From the NCBI GenBank assembly GCA_902773435.1, contig CACYEN010000024.1, positions 1-44,378 on the forward strand: DNA of 44,378 nucleotides, read 5' to 3'. Within the stretch, counting starts at the first letter, position 1; the number at the start of each line of letters is the position of its first letter. Under the pieces are notes generated by a model, which did no database searches, was not told the DNA's origin, and worked only from the letters and a program-made list of their open reading frames with translations. The position numbers and the translations under genes were made by a program. Origin of the DNA: an uncultured Lachnospiraceae bacterium. Its GTDB lineage: Bacteria > Bacillota > Clostridia > Lachnospirales > Lachnospiraceae. Below are positions 8,426 through 16,476 of the stretch, in pieces.

Positions 8426-9958
8426 ATGCGGAAATTCTCAGACAAGACAGCTGTTCTGCAGCACTTCTACGGGTACCGGACATTTCGGCCCGGCCAGGAA
8501 GCGCTCATAGATTCCATCCTGTCCGGGAGAGACACACTCGGGATTCTTCCGACAGGGGGCGGGAAATCCATCTGCTACCAGATCCCCGCGCTTCTTCTTC
8601 CCGGACTCACTATCGTCGTGTCCCCCCTCATCTCGCTCATCAGGGACCAGACTTTATCTCTGAGAAAGCGGGGAATTCCCGCGGCGGCCCTTGTGTCCGG
8701 CATGACGGCGGCCGAGCGGGAGGCCGTCCTCCGGGACGCTGCCGGCGGCCGCCTGAAGCTCCTCTATCTCGCGCCGGAACGACTTCTTTTGGACGAGTTC
8801 ACGGAATTCTCGAAGAGACTCCGCGTCTCGCTCCTATGCGTCGACGAGGCGCACTGTGTCTCAAAATGGGGCAGGGAATTCAGGCCCTCCTACCTGGCGG
8901 TGCGGCCCTTCGCGGACCTCCTGTCGTCAGGAGCCCGGCCTGTGGTCGCCGCCTTCACCGCAACGGCGTCTCCGGAAGTCCGCGCCGACATCATCCGGCT
9001 GATCGGCCTCCGGAAGCCCTTCTGCTTCACCTCCGGCTTCGACCGCCCCAACTTATATTATGGAGTTATGCGCCCAAAAAACAAGTACAGAATCCTGATT
9101 CTGCTCCTCAAATCCTTCCGCGGAAAATGCGGAATTATCTACTGCCGGACGAGGGCCGCTGCCGAGGACCTGACGGGGCTTCTCACGGCCGACGGCTTCC
9201 GGGCCGTCTGCTACCACGCCGGGATGGACCCGGCCCGGCGGGAATCGGGTATGGACGCGTTTATCTCGGGAAAAACCAGGCTGATCGTCGCGACGTGCGC
9301 GTTCGGAATGGGGATCGACAAGCCGGACGTCCGCTTTGTCATCCATTACAACATGCCCGGGGACGTCGAGAGTTACTACCAGGAGGCGGGCCGCGCAGGG
9401 CGCGACGGCCTTCCGTCCGTGTGCATTCTCTTCGCGGACCACAGGGACGTGGTCATCAGCCGCTTCTTTCTCTCCCGCATAAAAAGTCCGGAGCTCCTGA
9501 GAGAGGGATACGGGAACCTCACCGCCATGCGGAAGCTCGCGTCGGGGAAGCAGTGTGTGCGCCGTTTCCTGCTCGGCTATTTCGGGGAGGAGGCGCCGGA
9601 GTCCTGCGGAAACTGCTCCGTCTGCGGCGCAAAGACCGGCCCGGAAGAGGGGCCGCCGGCAGGCGTTCCCGACCCGGATCTCCGGAGTGACCTCAGGGCA
9701 CTCCGCCTCCGCCTCGCGCGTGAGCGGGGGATCCTGCCGTACCGGATCTTCTCAGACAGGACGATCGGGGATCTCGCCGCCAGAAGGCCGGTCAGGTTCC
9801 GCGAGCTTCTCGGCATCGAGGGCGTGAATGTCTTGTCCTGCATAAAATACGGCGCGGATTTCCTTCAGGAAATCCGCGCCTGGAATGACTGTCATCTTAT
9901 ACTTGAGGCAGCGGCATCCCGTATTTCACGGGAATCCCGGCCCCGCCCCCCTGCCTGA
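8426..9958 (+). CDS. recQ: RecQ-family ATP-dependent DNA helicase, lacking the winged helix
   Basis: 3'-5' DNA helicase acting in recombination and fork repair. Motif 0 is FRPGQ (20-24), Walker A LPTGGGKS (41-48), DEAH 140-143, and motif VI QEAGRAGRDG (319-328). Four cysteines form the RecQ zinc module (C377, C394, C397, C400). An HRDC-like domain follows almost at once (about 420-485), so the winged-helix part of the RQC region, normally ~100 residues, is missing; this explains the 510-residue length. AAAGGAG sits ten nt upstream of the ATG. Its 3' end contains a hairpin that probably terminates the convergent TetR transcript. Confidence 0.93.
   Translation: MRKFSDKTAVLQHFYGYRTFRPGQEALIDSILSGRDTLGILPTGGGKSICYQIPALLLPGLTIVVSPLISLIRDQTLSLRKRGIPAAALVSGMTAAEREAVLRDAAGGRLKLLYLAPERLLLDEFTEFSKRLRVSLLCVDEAHCVSKWGREFRPSYLAVRPFADLLSSGARPVVAAFTATASPEVRADIIRLIGLRKPFCFTSGFDRPNLYYGVMRPKNKYRILILLLKSFRGKCGIIYCRTRAAAEDLTGLLTADGFRAVCYHAGMDPARRESGMDAFISGKTRLIVATCAFGMGIDKPDVRFVIHYNMPGDVESYYQEAGRAGRDGLPSVCILFADHRDVVISRFFLSRIKSPELLREGYGNLTAMRKLASGKQCVRRFLLGYFGEEAPESCGNCSVCGAKTGPEEGPPAGVPDPDLRSDLRALRLRLARERGILPYRIFSDRTIGDLAARRPVRFRELLGIEGVNVLSCIKYGADFLQEIRAWNDCHLILEAAASRISRESRPRPPA
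9845..9880 (-). terminator. Hairpin inside the 3' end of recQ, likely terminator of the TetR gene
   Basis: Perfect 14-bp inverted repeat (9851-9864 with 9867-9880). Read on the minus strand it is followed by GTATTTTATG, a modest T-tract, and lies about 90 nt beyond the stop of the minus-strand TetR gene at 9968. On the plus strand no T-run follows. It is also coding sequence (recQ residues about 476-485). Confidence 0.6.
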
Positions 9959-9967
9959 GGTCCCCCG

Positions 9968-10570
9968 TCAGAAGGACTTCACGAACTGGCTGAACCCTTT
10001 CATCATGAGCCAGAGGAACTGTTCCCCCGCCTTCTCCCCGTCGGAGAGGCAGCCTTTCTTCACGCGGTAAGCGAGAGCGGTCGTCGAATCAAGTATATAA
10101 CTCCACAGAATATCCCACTCGACCTTTTCCGTGATGCCGTAGTTTTCGTCCAGTTCCCTGATCATTCTCATGACAGGGGCGTAGTGCTCCTCCTGAAGCC
10201 GGTTGACGTCGGCGTTGAAGCGGATCGACGTGCGGTACCTGTAGTAGTAGAACAGCTTCTCGGGATTGCCGAGAAGATACCTGTAATACTTCCACCAGAT
10301 TTCCGTCACGCTCTGTTTCAGCCCGGAAGCGCCGCCCGTCTTCAGGTTGAGGCCGTTGCAGATATCCGCGATATCCCTGTCTATGAACAGGAACGTCTGG
10401 TCGAGCAGGTCGTTCTTGCTCTTGAAATGATAGTACAGGGACCCCTCGGCGACGCCGGCCTCGGCAGCCCACTTCTTTGTTGTGAATCCCTCAAAACCGT
10501 ACTCCGCGACAATGCGTATCGCGGCATTCATCATGAGGGCTCTGCTTTCTTCTTCACTACCAGTAATCAT
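9968..10570 (-). CDS. TetR-family transcriptional regulator
   Basis: DNA-binding repressor family. The N-terminal helix-turn-helix is clear: IVAEYGFEGFTTKKWAAEAG followed by VAEGSLYYHFKSKNDLL, ending in the hallmark YYHF. The C-terminal ligand/dimer domain is not assignable to a ligand. The open frame extends upstream to 10642, but the ATG at 10570 has GGGGAG ten nt upstream and gives the usual N-terminus and a 200-residue length, so I chose it. No divergent partner gene exists; the neighbour recQ is convergent with only 9 bp between stop codons. Its target is unknown; autoregulation is possible. Confidence 0.88.
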   Translation of the reverse strand: MITGSEEESRALMMNAAIRIVAEYGFEGFTTKKWAAEAGVAEGSLYYHFKSKNDLLDQTFLFIDRDIADICNGLNLKTGGASGLKQSVTEIWWKYYRYLLGNPEKLFYYYRYRTSIRFNADVNRLQEEHYAPVMRMIRELDENYGITEKVEWDILWSYILDSTTALAYRVKKGCLSDGEKAGEQFLWLMMKGFSQFVKSF

Positions 10571-10727
10571 CTGAACCTGTCTCCCCGCGCCGCCTCTCAC
10601 CGGCGGCATCTTACCACATATGAACCGTGCAGGACCCGTCACTAAAATACGACGGAAGCTGTAAATATTTCGCGGAAGTCAGTGCACTCGTCATAAAAAC
10701 GGAGCCAAGGTCAACTGCATATCACAA

Positions 10728-10756
10728 ATATTAACAGAAACAGGCCGGGCTTTCAA
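10728..10756 (-). promoter_or_regulatory. Putative promoter of the TetR gene
   Basis: Minus strand TTGAAA (10756-10751), 17-nt spacer, TAATAT (10733-10728). The leader to the ATG at 10570 would be about 150 nt. An eight-base palindrome agtgcact at 10681-10688 lies within it and could be part of an operator, though this is weak evidence. Confidence 0.55.
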
Positions 10757-10784
10757 CGATTTATTGCGGTAGCGTGATAACTTT

Positions 10785-11654
10785 TCATTGCGGCGAGGCA
10801 TCGCCCTCTTCCAGCAGGGCCTGATAGATTTCGCGCCTCGATACCCCGCGGTCCGACGCGGCCGCTTTCATCGCACTCTTTCTGTCCATTCCGAGCGATT
10901 CGTACCAGGCCACATGGGCCGCGGGGCTCATGGTCTCCCACTCCGCTGCCTTCTCGGCCTGCCTCTCCTCCCTGCTCTTGCCCGCGACCACGAGGACATA
11001 CTCCCCCCTCGGTTCCCCGGCTCCCCCGTCCGCGGCTTCGCCCAGCGTCGTTCTCAGGATTGTCTCATATTTCTTGGTCAGCTCGCGCAAAAGCGTGACC
11101 TCCCGGTCAGCCCCGAGCACATCCCTCAGGATTCCGAGCGTCTTCATGAGACGGTGCGGGGCTTCGTAGAGGATGATCGTCCTCATCTCACCGGAAAGGC
11201 GCTCAAGCACCGCTTTCCTCTCCCTGCTGCCTGCGGGAAGAAATCCCTCGAACGCGAAGCTCCCCGTATCCTTTCCGGACAGCACAAGCGCCGTGATCAC
11301 GGCACTCGGGCCGGGGACGGAGGTGACGGTGATCCCGCAGTCGAGGCATTTCCTGACGAGGCTTTCACCGGGGTCGGAGATCGCGGGCGTACCCGCGTCG
11401 GTGATAAGGGCGATGTCCTCCCCTCCGAGCAGCCTTCCGATCAGCTCCTCCCCCTTCGATTCCTCGTTGAACTTGTGATAGCTCGTCACCTTTGTTCCGA
11501 TGTCGTAGGCGCGGAGCAGATGCGCGGAAGTCCTCGTGTCCTCACACGCGATGAGATCCGCTTCCCTCAGGATCCTGAGGGCGCGCAGCGTTATGTCCTC
11601 AAGATTTCCGATCGGTGTCGCGACAAGATAAAGTGTTCCGGTCTGTCTGTCCAT
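10785..11654 (-). CDS. rsmI: 16S rRNA (cytidine(1402)-2'-O)-methyltransferase
   Basis: SAM-dependent 2'-O-methylation of C1402 in 16S rRNA (tetrapyrrole-methylase fold). Motifs: LVATPIGNLEDITLRAL at the N-terminus, ACEDTRTSAHLL, ALITDAGTPAISDPGE and GPSAVITALVLSG; full family length of 289 residues. GGAGG lies upstream of the ATG. It is downstream of holB-ricT-yabB, the same order as in Bacillus subtilis (yabC = rsmI). Confidence 0.96.
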   Translation of the reverse strand: MDRQTGTLYLVATPIGNLEDITLRALRILREADLIACEDTRTSAHLLRAYDIGTKVTSYHKFNEESKGEELIGRLLGGEDIALITDAGTPAISDPGESLVRKCLDCGITVTSVPGPSAVITALVLSGKDTGSFAFEGFLPAGSRERKAVLERLSGEMRTIILYEAPHRLMKTLGILRDVLGADREVTLLRELTKKYETILRTTLGEAADGGAGEPRGEYVLVVAGKSREERQAEKAAEWETMSPAAHVAWYESLGMDRKSAMKAAASDRGVSRREIYQALLEEGDASPQ

Positions 11655-11702
11655 GTCAGGTCGTCCCTCCGGACGTGAAAAGAATCCGACACGGGCGGCG
11701 TC

Positions 11703-12449
11703 TTACGGATCCGAAGCCGCTCCGTCTCTCCCATAGATCGCAAGGATCTCCTCCGTGTACTGCCGGTCGTCCCCGTAGATGATGAGCGGTGAATCCGTCT
11801 TCAGGCCGGGGTTTCCGCCTTTCGTCCCCTCCACGAGAACCATCGTCGGCTCCGCGTCGATGTACGGATAAACCAGCCGCAGCCGCTTCGGCTCGAGTCG
11901 TGCGCTCCTCATCTCCCCGAAAATTTCGGGCAGGCGGAAAGGCCGGTGGATCATCGCGAACCGCCCTCCCGGGACCAGCAGCTTCGCGGCGGACGAGACC
12001 ACGTCGCGCAGCGTGCAGCGGATCTCCGTCCTCGCGGCTGCCCTCACGGGGTCCGCGCCGACGAGTCCGCCGTTTACCGGCATGTAGGGGGGATTCGACG
12101 TGACAAGTGAAAAGGAGGCCGCGCCGAACCGGTCCACCGCCTCCCTGATATCCCCTGTTACTATCCTGACCTGTCCCTCCAGGCCGTTGTCCTTTACGGA
12201 GAGCCGGGCGAGCTCCACAGCCCTCTCCTCTATCTCAATGCCGGTGATGCTGACCGCGATTCCGAGATCCCTGGCTCTCGCGGAGAGGATCAGCGGAACC
12301 GGCGCGAAGCCGGTGCAAAGATCGAGGATCCGGTCCCCGTCCCTGAGACGCGGGTAGTGCCCGAGAAGGACCGCGTCCACGCCAAAGCAGAACATCCCCG
12401 GATCCTGCCATATGCGGTACCCGTTCTGCAGGTCGTCACATCTCGGCAT
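11703..12449 (-). CDS. tRNA1(Val) (adenine-37-N6)-methyltransferase-like protein (YabB/TrmN6 family)
   Basis: SAM-dependent N6-adenine methyltransferase fold. Visible motifs are ILDLCTGFAPVPLILSARA (SAM-binding motif I, with DLCTG) and TSNPPYM (catalytic NPPY). The N-terminal YRIWQDPGMFCFGVDAVLL is characteristic of the YabB/YfiC group, for which tRNA1(Val) A37 is the known E. coli substrate; the Firmicute substrate is inferred. The frame is open to an ATG at 12470, overlapping ricT by 14 bp, but ATG 12449 is preceded by AAGGGG and sits 7 nt after the ricT stop. Conserved between ricT and rsmI. Confidence 0.88.
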   Translation of the reverse strand: MPRCDDLQNGYRIWQDPGMFCFGVDAVLLGHYPRLRDGDRILDLCTGFAPVPLILSARARDLGIAVSITGIEIEERAVELARLSVKDNGLEGQVRIVTGDIREAVDRFGAASFSLVTSNPPYMPVNGGLVGADPVRAAARTEIRCTLRDVVSSAAKLLVPGGRFAMIHRPFRLPEIFGEMRSARLEPKRLRLVYPYIDAEPTMVLVEGTKGGNPGLKTDSPLIIYGDDRQYTEEILAIYGRDGAASDP

Positions 12450-12456
12450 CCCCGGA

Positions 12457-13983
12457 TTATTCCCCTTCATCGCTGCCGTAGTGGTCGCTGTTCTTCATGG
12501 CCTGCGGCGTCCTGTTCGCGTCAGCGCCGTCGGCCTTCGGGCCCCTGTGCCTCGGAGGCCTTCTTCGCTTCCTGGATTTCGTCCCCCCCTCCGCGGCTGC
12601 CGCCGCGTCCTGAGCATTGTCTCCCGTGCGGGGGGCCTTCTCGCCGTGGGGTTTTCCGCCCTCGCTCCTGTGATTATTCTGCTGCGCGCCTTCGGTGCCG
12701 CCGTTCTGCCGCCTCTCCGCTCCCTGCGGATGATCGCCGCGGGATTTCTGCCGCCTGCTCCGCTGCCGGCCGGTGTTCTCCTTATCGCCGCGCTCCGCGG
12801 CTCCCTGCCAGGATGCTCTCTCTTCGTCGTCCACGGCGTTCTTTCCGGCCCGGCCGGCGCCCTCGGCACCTCCGCCCCGGTTTCCGCCTCTCGCCGCCTG
12901 GCTGTCGGAAGACGGGTTCTCCGCTCCCTCGGAGCCCTTCGGCTGGCGCTTCCTCCGCTCTTTCTTCGGGCGTTCCTTCTTCCCCGCGTCGTTTCCCCTG
13001 ATCAGGTAATCGGAGGGATCAAACTTCCCCTCGCCGGGGTTCCACTCGAGATCCGCGTCGTCCGGCCCGGAACCGGCCACTGCCGGCTCTTTCTGTCCGT
13101 CTTTTCCCTTCCGTCCCTTCCGCTCCGCTTCGGCGCGCGCTTCCTCGCGCATCTTCAGCTTCTTCGCCTTCGGGATGAACGTGAGGTCCCTGACGTCGAA
13201 TTCCTTCAGCTCTTTCTCGTCATTTTCAAGTTCGAGGATCACCTTGACCGTCTGCCTCAGGATGTTGACGGACTGGACGTCCCCGTGCTGGCCGTCGGCC
13301 GTCATGGCGTAATCGCCCTTCCCGGGAAGTCCCTTGTTGAGGCTCGCGTAGGTCTCGGCTTCATTTTTCAGGCAGCACATCAGCCTCCCGCAGGTGCCGG
13401 AGATCTTGGTCGGGTTCAGCGACAGGTTCTGGTCCTTCGCCATCTTGATGGAGACCGGCGCGAAATCGTTGAGCCAGGTGTGGCAGCACAGCGGCCTCCC
13501 GCAGGTGCCGATGCCGCCCAGCAGTTTCGTCTCGTCCCTCACCCCGATCTGGCGGAGTTCGATCCTCGTCCTGAAAATGGCAGCCAGATCCTTGACCAGC
13601 TCCCGGAAATCGATCCGTCCGTCTGCGGTGAAATAGAAGAGGATCTTGCTGTTGTCGAATGTATATTCCGCCTCGATGAGCTTCATCTCAAGCCCGTGCT
13701 GCTGGATCTTCTGCTTGCAGACCCTGTAGGCCTCCTTCTCCCGCTCGCGGTTCGCCTTCTCGCGCTCGGTGTCATCCGCGGTCGCGAGGCGGACGATCGG
13801 CCGGAGCGGCTGGACCACCTTGTCCTCCGAGATCTCGGTCGGGCTCAGGACCACGGTTCCGTACTCGATGCCCCTGGCCGTCTCGACGATCACATGGTCG
13901 TGGTAGCGGATTTTGTTGTCGCCGGGATCAAAATAATAGACTTTCCCGGTATCCCTGAATTTAACTCCTATGACGCTTGGCAT
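12457..13983 (-). CDS. ricT: PSP1-domain regulator RicT/YaaT with long charged C-terminal extension
   Basis: RicT is part of the Ric (Y-) complex that promotes RNase Y maturation of selected mRNAs in B. subtilis. The PSP1 core occupies about residues 1-280, with cysteines C161, C166, C167, C198, C203 and C204 in TCGRPLCC and TCGRLMCC, matching the Fe-S ligand set. Bacillus YaaT is about 275 residues; this one is 508. The extra ~220 residues (from about 285) are low-complexity, rich in Arg, Lys, Gly, Glu and Ala, and look disordered. The start at 13983 has an AGAGGAG site. Immediately downstream of holB (15 bp), as in other Bacillota. Confidence 0.92.
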   Translation of the reverse strand: MPSVIGVKFRDTGKVYYFDPGDNKIRYHDHVIVETARGIEYGTVVLSPTEISEDKVVQPLRPIVRLATADDTEREKANREREKEAYRVCKQKIQQHGLEMKLIEAEYTFDNSKILFYFTADGRIDFRELVKDLAAIFRTRIELRQIGVRDETKLLGGIGTCGRPLCCHTWLNDFAPVSIKMAKDQNLSLNPTKISGTCGRLMCCLKNEAETYASLNKGLPGKGDYAMTADGQHGDVQSVNILRQTVKVILELENDEKELKEFDVRDLTFIPKAKKLKMREEARAEAERKGRKGKDGQKEPAVAGSGPDDADLEWNPGEGKFDPSDYLIRGNDAGKKERPKKERRKRQPKGSEGAENPSSDSQAARGGNRGGGAEGAGRAGKNAVDDEERASWQGAAERGDKENTGRQRSRRQKSRGDHPQGAERRQNGGTEGAQQNNHRSEGGKPHGEKAPRTGDNAQDAAAAAEGGTKSRKRRRPPRHRGPKADGADANRTPQAMKNSDHYGSDEGE

Positions 13984-13998
13984 TCAAATCTCCTCTTT

Positions 13999-14991
13999 CT
14001 ATTGAAACGCGGTGAGCAGAAGCTCGACCGCGAGTTCCGCGTTGACATTTGAGGCGAGACGGGACCTGCACAGCTCTATCTCTTCGACGATGTCCGAGAG
14101 TTTCCTGAAGCTCATCTCCCCGGCTTTCTCCCGGATGCCCGTCAGCTCGTCCGTGAAGACAAGCGATTCGCCGTCCCCCGAGGCCTTGTAGTAGAGAACG
14201 TCCCTCATGTAAAGCAGCATCATCCCAAGGACGTCGCCGATCCCCTCCCTGTCCGCGCAGATATCGCGGACCGCCTGCCTGACCGCCGCCGTGTTCATCC
14301 CCTTCAATCTCCGAAGGAGGGTGAGCGTCCGGTCTTTCCTGTCCGAAAATGACTGGTTCTCCGCCGAAAGGCGCGCCCTTCCGATATTGCCCTGGGCGAA
14401 CGCGGCGATCACCTTCGCCTCATAATCCGGCATCCGGAGTTCCTCCCGGACGTACTCCTCGACGATCCGGTCGGGAAGCGGCAGGAGTTTGATCTCCAGA
14501 CATCTCGAGAGCACAGTCGGGAGCAGGGCCGCGGGATTCGCGGACAGGAGCAGGATCACCGCGTAGGAGGGCGGCTCCTCGATCGTCTTCAGCAGCGCGT
14601 TCTGCGCCTGGGCGTTCATCTTCTCCGCCTCGGGGACGATGAAGACCTTTCTCCCTCCCTCATAGGGAAGGATCCCCGCGGAGGCGATCAGCTGGGTGCG
14701 GATGTCGTCGACCGTGATCGACTGCTTCTCATGGGTCACATGGATCAGGTCCGGGTGGTTCCCGCCGGCGGCTTTCCTGCAGGAGGGGCATTTCATGCAC
14801 GGACGGGACGCCGGGTCGGGATCTTCGCAGAGCAGCGCTGCCGCGAACAGATCCGCGAGAGTCCGCTTGCCGCAGCCCGGATCGCCGGTGAAGAGATACG
14901 CGTGACTCACGCGCCCGCTCTCCACGGCTTTCTTCAGCTGTCTCACAGCCCTCGTATGTCCTGCCACACGGTTCATACCGGTTTCCGCCAT
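13999..14991 (-). CDS. holB: DNA polymerase III subunit delta'
   Basis: Clamp-loader subunit of the replicative polymerase. AAA+ features: Walker A region GDPGCGKRT, zinc module CMKCPSCRK plus the preceding Cys, NALLKTIEEPP and the SRC sensor-1/arginine-finger motif (PTVLSRC). Length of 330 residues is normal. AAGGAGG precedes the ATG. First of the holB-ricT-yabB-rsmI block. The thymidylate kinase gene that often precedes holB is not here. Confidence 0.95.
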   Translation of the reverse strand: MAETGMNRVAGHTRAVRQLKKAVESGRVSHAYLFTGDPGCGKRTLADLFAAALLCEDPDPASRPCMKCPSCRKAAGGNHPDLIHVTHEKQSITVDDIRTQLIASAGILPYEGGRKVFIVPEAEKMNAQAQNALLKTIEEPPSYAVILLLSANPAALLPTVLSRCLEIKLLPLPDRIVEEYVREELRMPDYEAKVIAAFAQGNIGRARLSAENQSFSDRKDRTLTLLRRLKGMNTAAVRQAVRDICADREGIGDVLGMMLLYMRDVLYYKASGDGESLVFTDELTGIREKAGEMSFRKLSDIVEEIELCRSRLASNVNAELAVELLLTAFQ

Positions 14992-15024
14992 ACTTCTCCT
15001 CCCGCCGCAGGTGTATCTAACGTA

Positions 15025-16476
15025 TCATACCTCAAACTTCGCCCGATTGACAAGGGGTTCCGAAATGCAGCGGATCATGCCTCCTTCCGCGCCCGTCACC
15101 GCAAGTCCGCGGGACCGGAGGTCCCTGATACGGGCGGTCACCCGGGACGTGATCTCCTCCCCGGGCACGATAACCGGCGAGTCCGGCGGATACACGATAC
15201 AGAACTCGGCGCAGATCCGGCCCCCCGCCTCGTCGAGGGGAACGGTCTCGAACGGGGCGTCCCATGCCTCCCGGATCCTCATCCGGGCCGGGGGAAGCGG
15301 CTCTCCGGAAACTCCCTCCGTCCCGTCCGGGAGATCCGGCAGCCGCTCCCCGCCGCTTCTCTCCGGCCGGCCCGTCTCCTCCTGTCCGCACTCCGGGAGC
15401 CGGTCCGTCTCAAGAAGGGCGCCCCGAAGCCTCTCAAACCCTTCCTCCGTGTCCATGACCGACGTCATGAGCAGCACATGGTCCGGCGTCTTCATCTCGG
15501 GCTGCAGGTGATAGTGAAGCCTCAGCCTGTCATAGAGCGCCGGCCCCGTCATGAGCCCCGCTCCCCTTATGAGCAGTTTTCCGGGATCCATACGCGTGCC
15601 CGTCCGGTAAGGCGGGAACTCCGTGTCCCGGGAGATCACCGCCTCCGCTCCCCCGATGAGGCGCAGGTTCCGAAGGCCCGAGAGCTCCTCTCTCAGCCTC
15701 CTGAGCCTCTCCGCGTACTCCCCGAAGTACCCCGGGCCGCCCTCCGCGCACGCGTGGATACAGGACGTGACGGACGCCATGAGGACATAGGACGGGCTCG
15801 AGGTCTCGTAGATCCTCAGGAACCGGTCGATCCGCTCCTTCGGAACCCGGCCGGTCACGTTGTGGAGGAGCGCGGTCTGCGTCAGCGCGGGCAGCGTCTT
15901 GTGGGTGCTCTGGACCACGAGGTCGGCGCCGAGACGGACGGCGGACACGGGGAAATACGGATGCATGGAAAAATGTGCCCCGTGAGCCTCGTCGACGATC
16001 AGCGGGATATCCGCCCTCCCCGCATATCCCGCCCATGCGGCGACGTCAGACACGCATCCCTCGTAGGAGGGAGACGTAATGAGCACCGCGTCCGGATATC
16101 CGCTTTCCTCCGGAATCCCGTTCTCCGCGTAGATGAGCTCCAGGTTCCGCAGATACGCGGCGTGGTACACCGAGATGTGCGCCCCGCGGGGAACCAGCAG
16201 CCTGCCGCCCTCCGGGACGGACGCCGAGATCGCCGCGAGAATGCCGCAGGTGCTCCCGTTCACGAGAAACGCCGTGTCCCGGGCCCCGTAGAAACCGGCC
16301 GCAAACCTCATCTCCTCCCGGAGCAGGCCTTCCGCCGCGTGCAGGTTGTCGAACCCGTCGATCTCCGTGATATCGGTGCCGCTGGCTCCCCCGCCCCGGC
16401 GCTTGTGCCCCGGCATGTGGAACGGGTAGTGATCGGAGAGGGCGTAGCCCCGGAGTTCCTCCTCAAGTTTCTTCAT
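15025..16476 (-). CDS. Orn/Lys/Arg decarboxylase-fold PLP enzyme (YaaO/SpeA-like)
   Basis: Fold-type I PLP enzyme; relatives decarboxylate arginine or lysine, giving agmatine or cadaverine. Key motifs: HMPGHKRR at the N-terminus, NGSTCGILAAI, IVDEAHGAHF (PLP-ring Asp) and STHKTLPALTQ carrying the Schiff-base Lys. At 483 residues it lacks the N-terminal wing domain of the inducible enterobacterial decarboxylases, as does B. subtilis YaaO, which likewise lies near holB. Substrate not determinable by eye. It overlaps the end of the WYL regulator gene by 14 bp, implying coupled translation, and ends 33 bp before holB. Confidence 0.88.
   Translation of the reverse strand: MKKLEEELRGYALSDHYPFHMPGHKRRGGGASGTDITEIDGFDNLHAAEGLLREEMRFAAGFYGARDTAFLVNGSTCGILAAISASVPEGGRLLVPRGAHISVYHAAYLRNLELIYAENGIPEESGYPDAVLITSPSYEGCVSDVAAWAGYAGRADIPLIVDEAHGAHFSMHPYFPVSAVRLGADLVVQSTHKTLPALTQTALLHNVTGRVPKERIDRFLRIYETSSPSYVLMASVTSCIHACAEGGPGYFGEYAERLRRLREELSGLRNLRLIGGAEAVISRDTEFPPYRTGTRMDPGKLLIRGAGLMTGPALYDRLRLHYHLQPEMKTPDHVLLMTSVMDTEEGFERLRGALLETDRLPECGQEETGRPERSGGERLPDLPDGTEGVSGEPLPPARMRIREAWDAPFETVPLDEAGGRICAEFCIVYPPDSPVIVPGEEITSRVTARIRDLRSRGLAVTGAEGGMIRCISEPLVNRAKFEV

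Noticed and set aside
10681-10688. agtgcact palindrome as a TetR operator
   Set aside because: Only 8 bp, no flanking symmetry, lies ~35 nt downstream of the predicted start; kept as a comment only.
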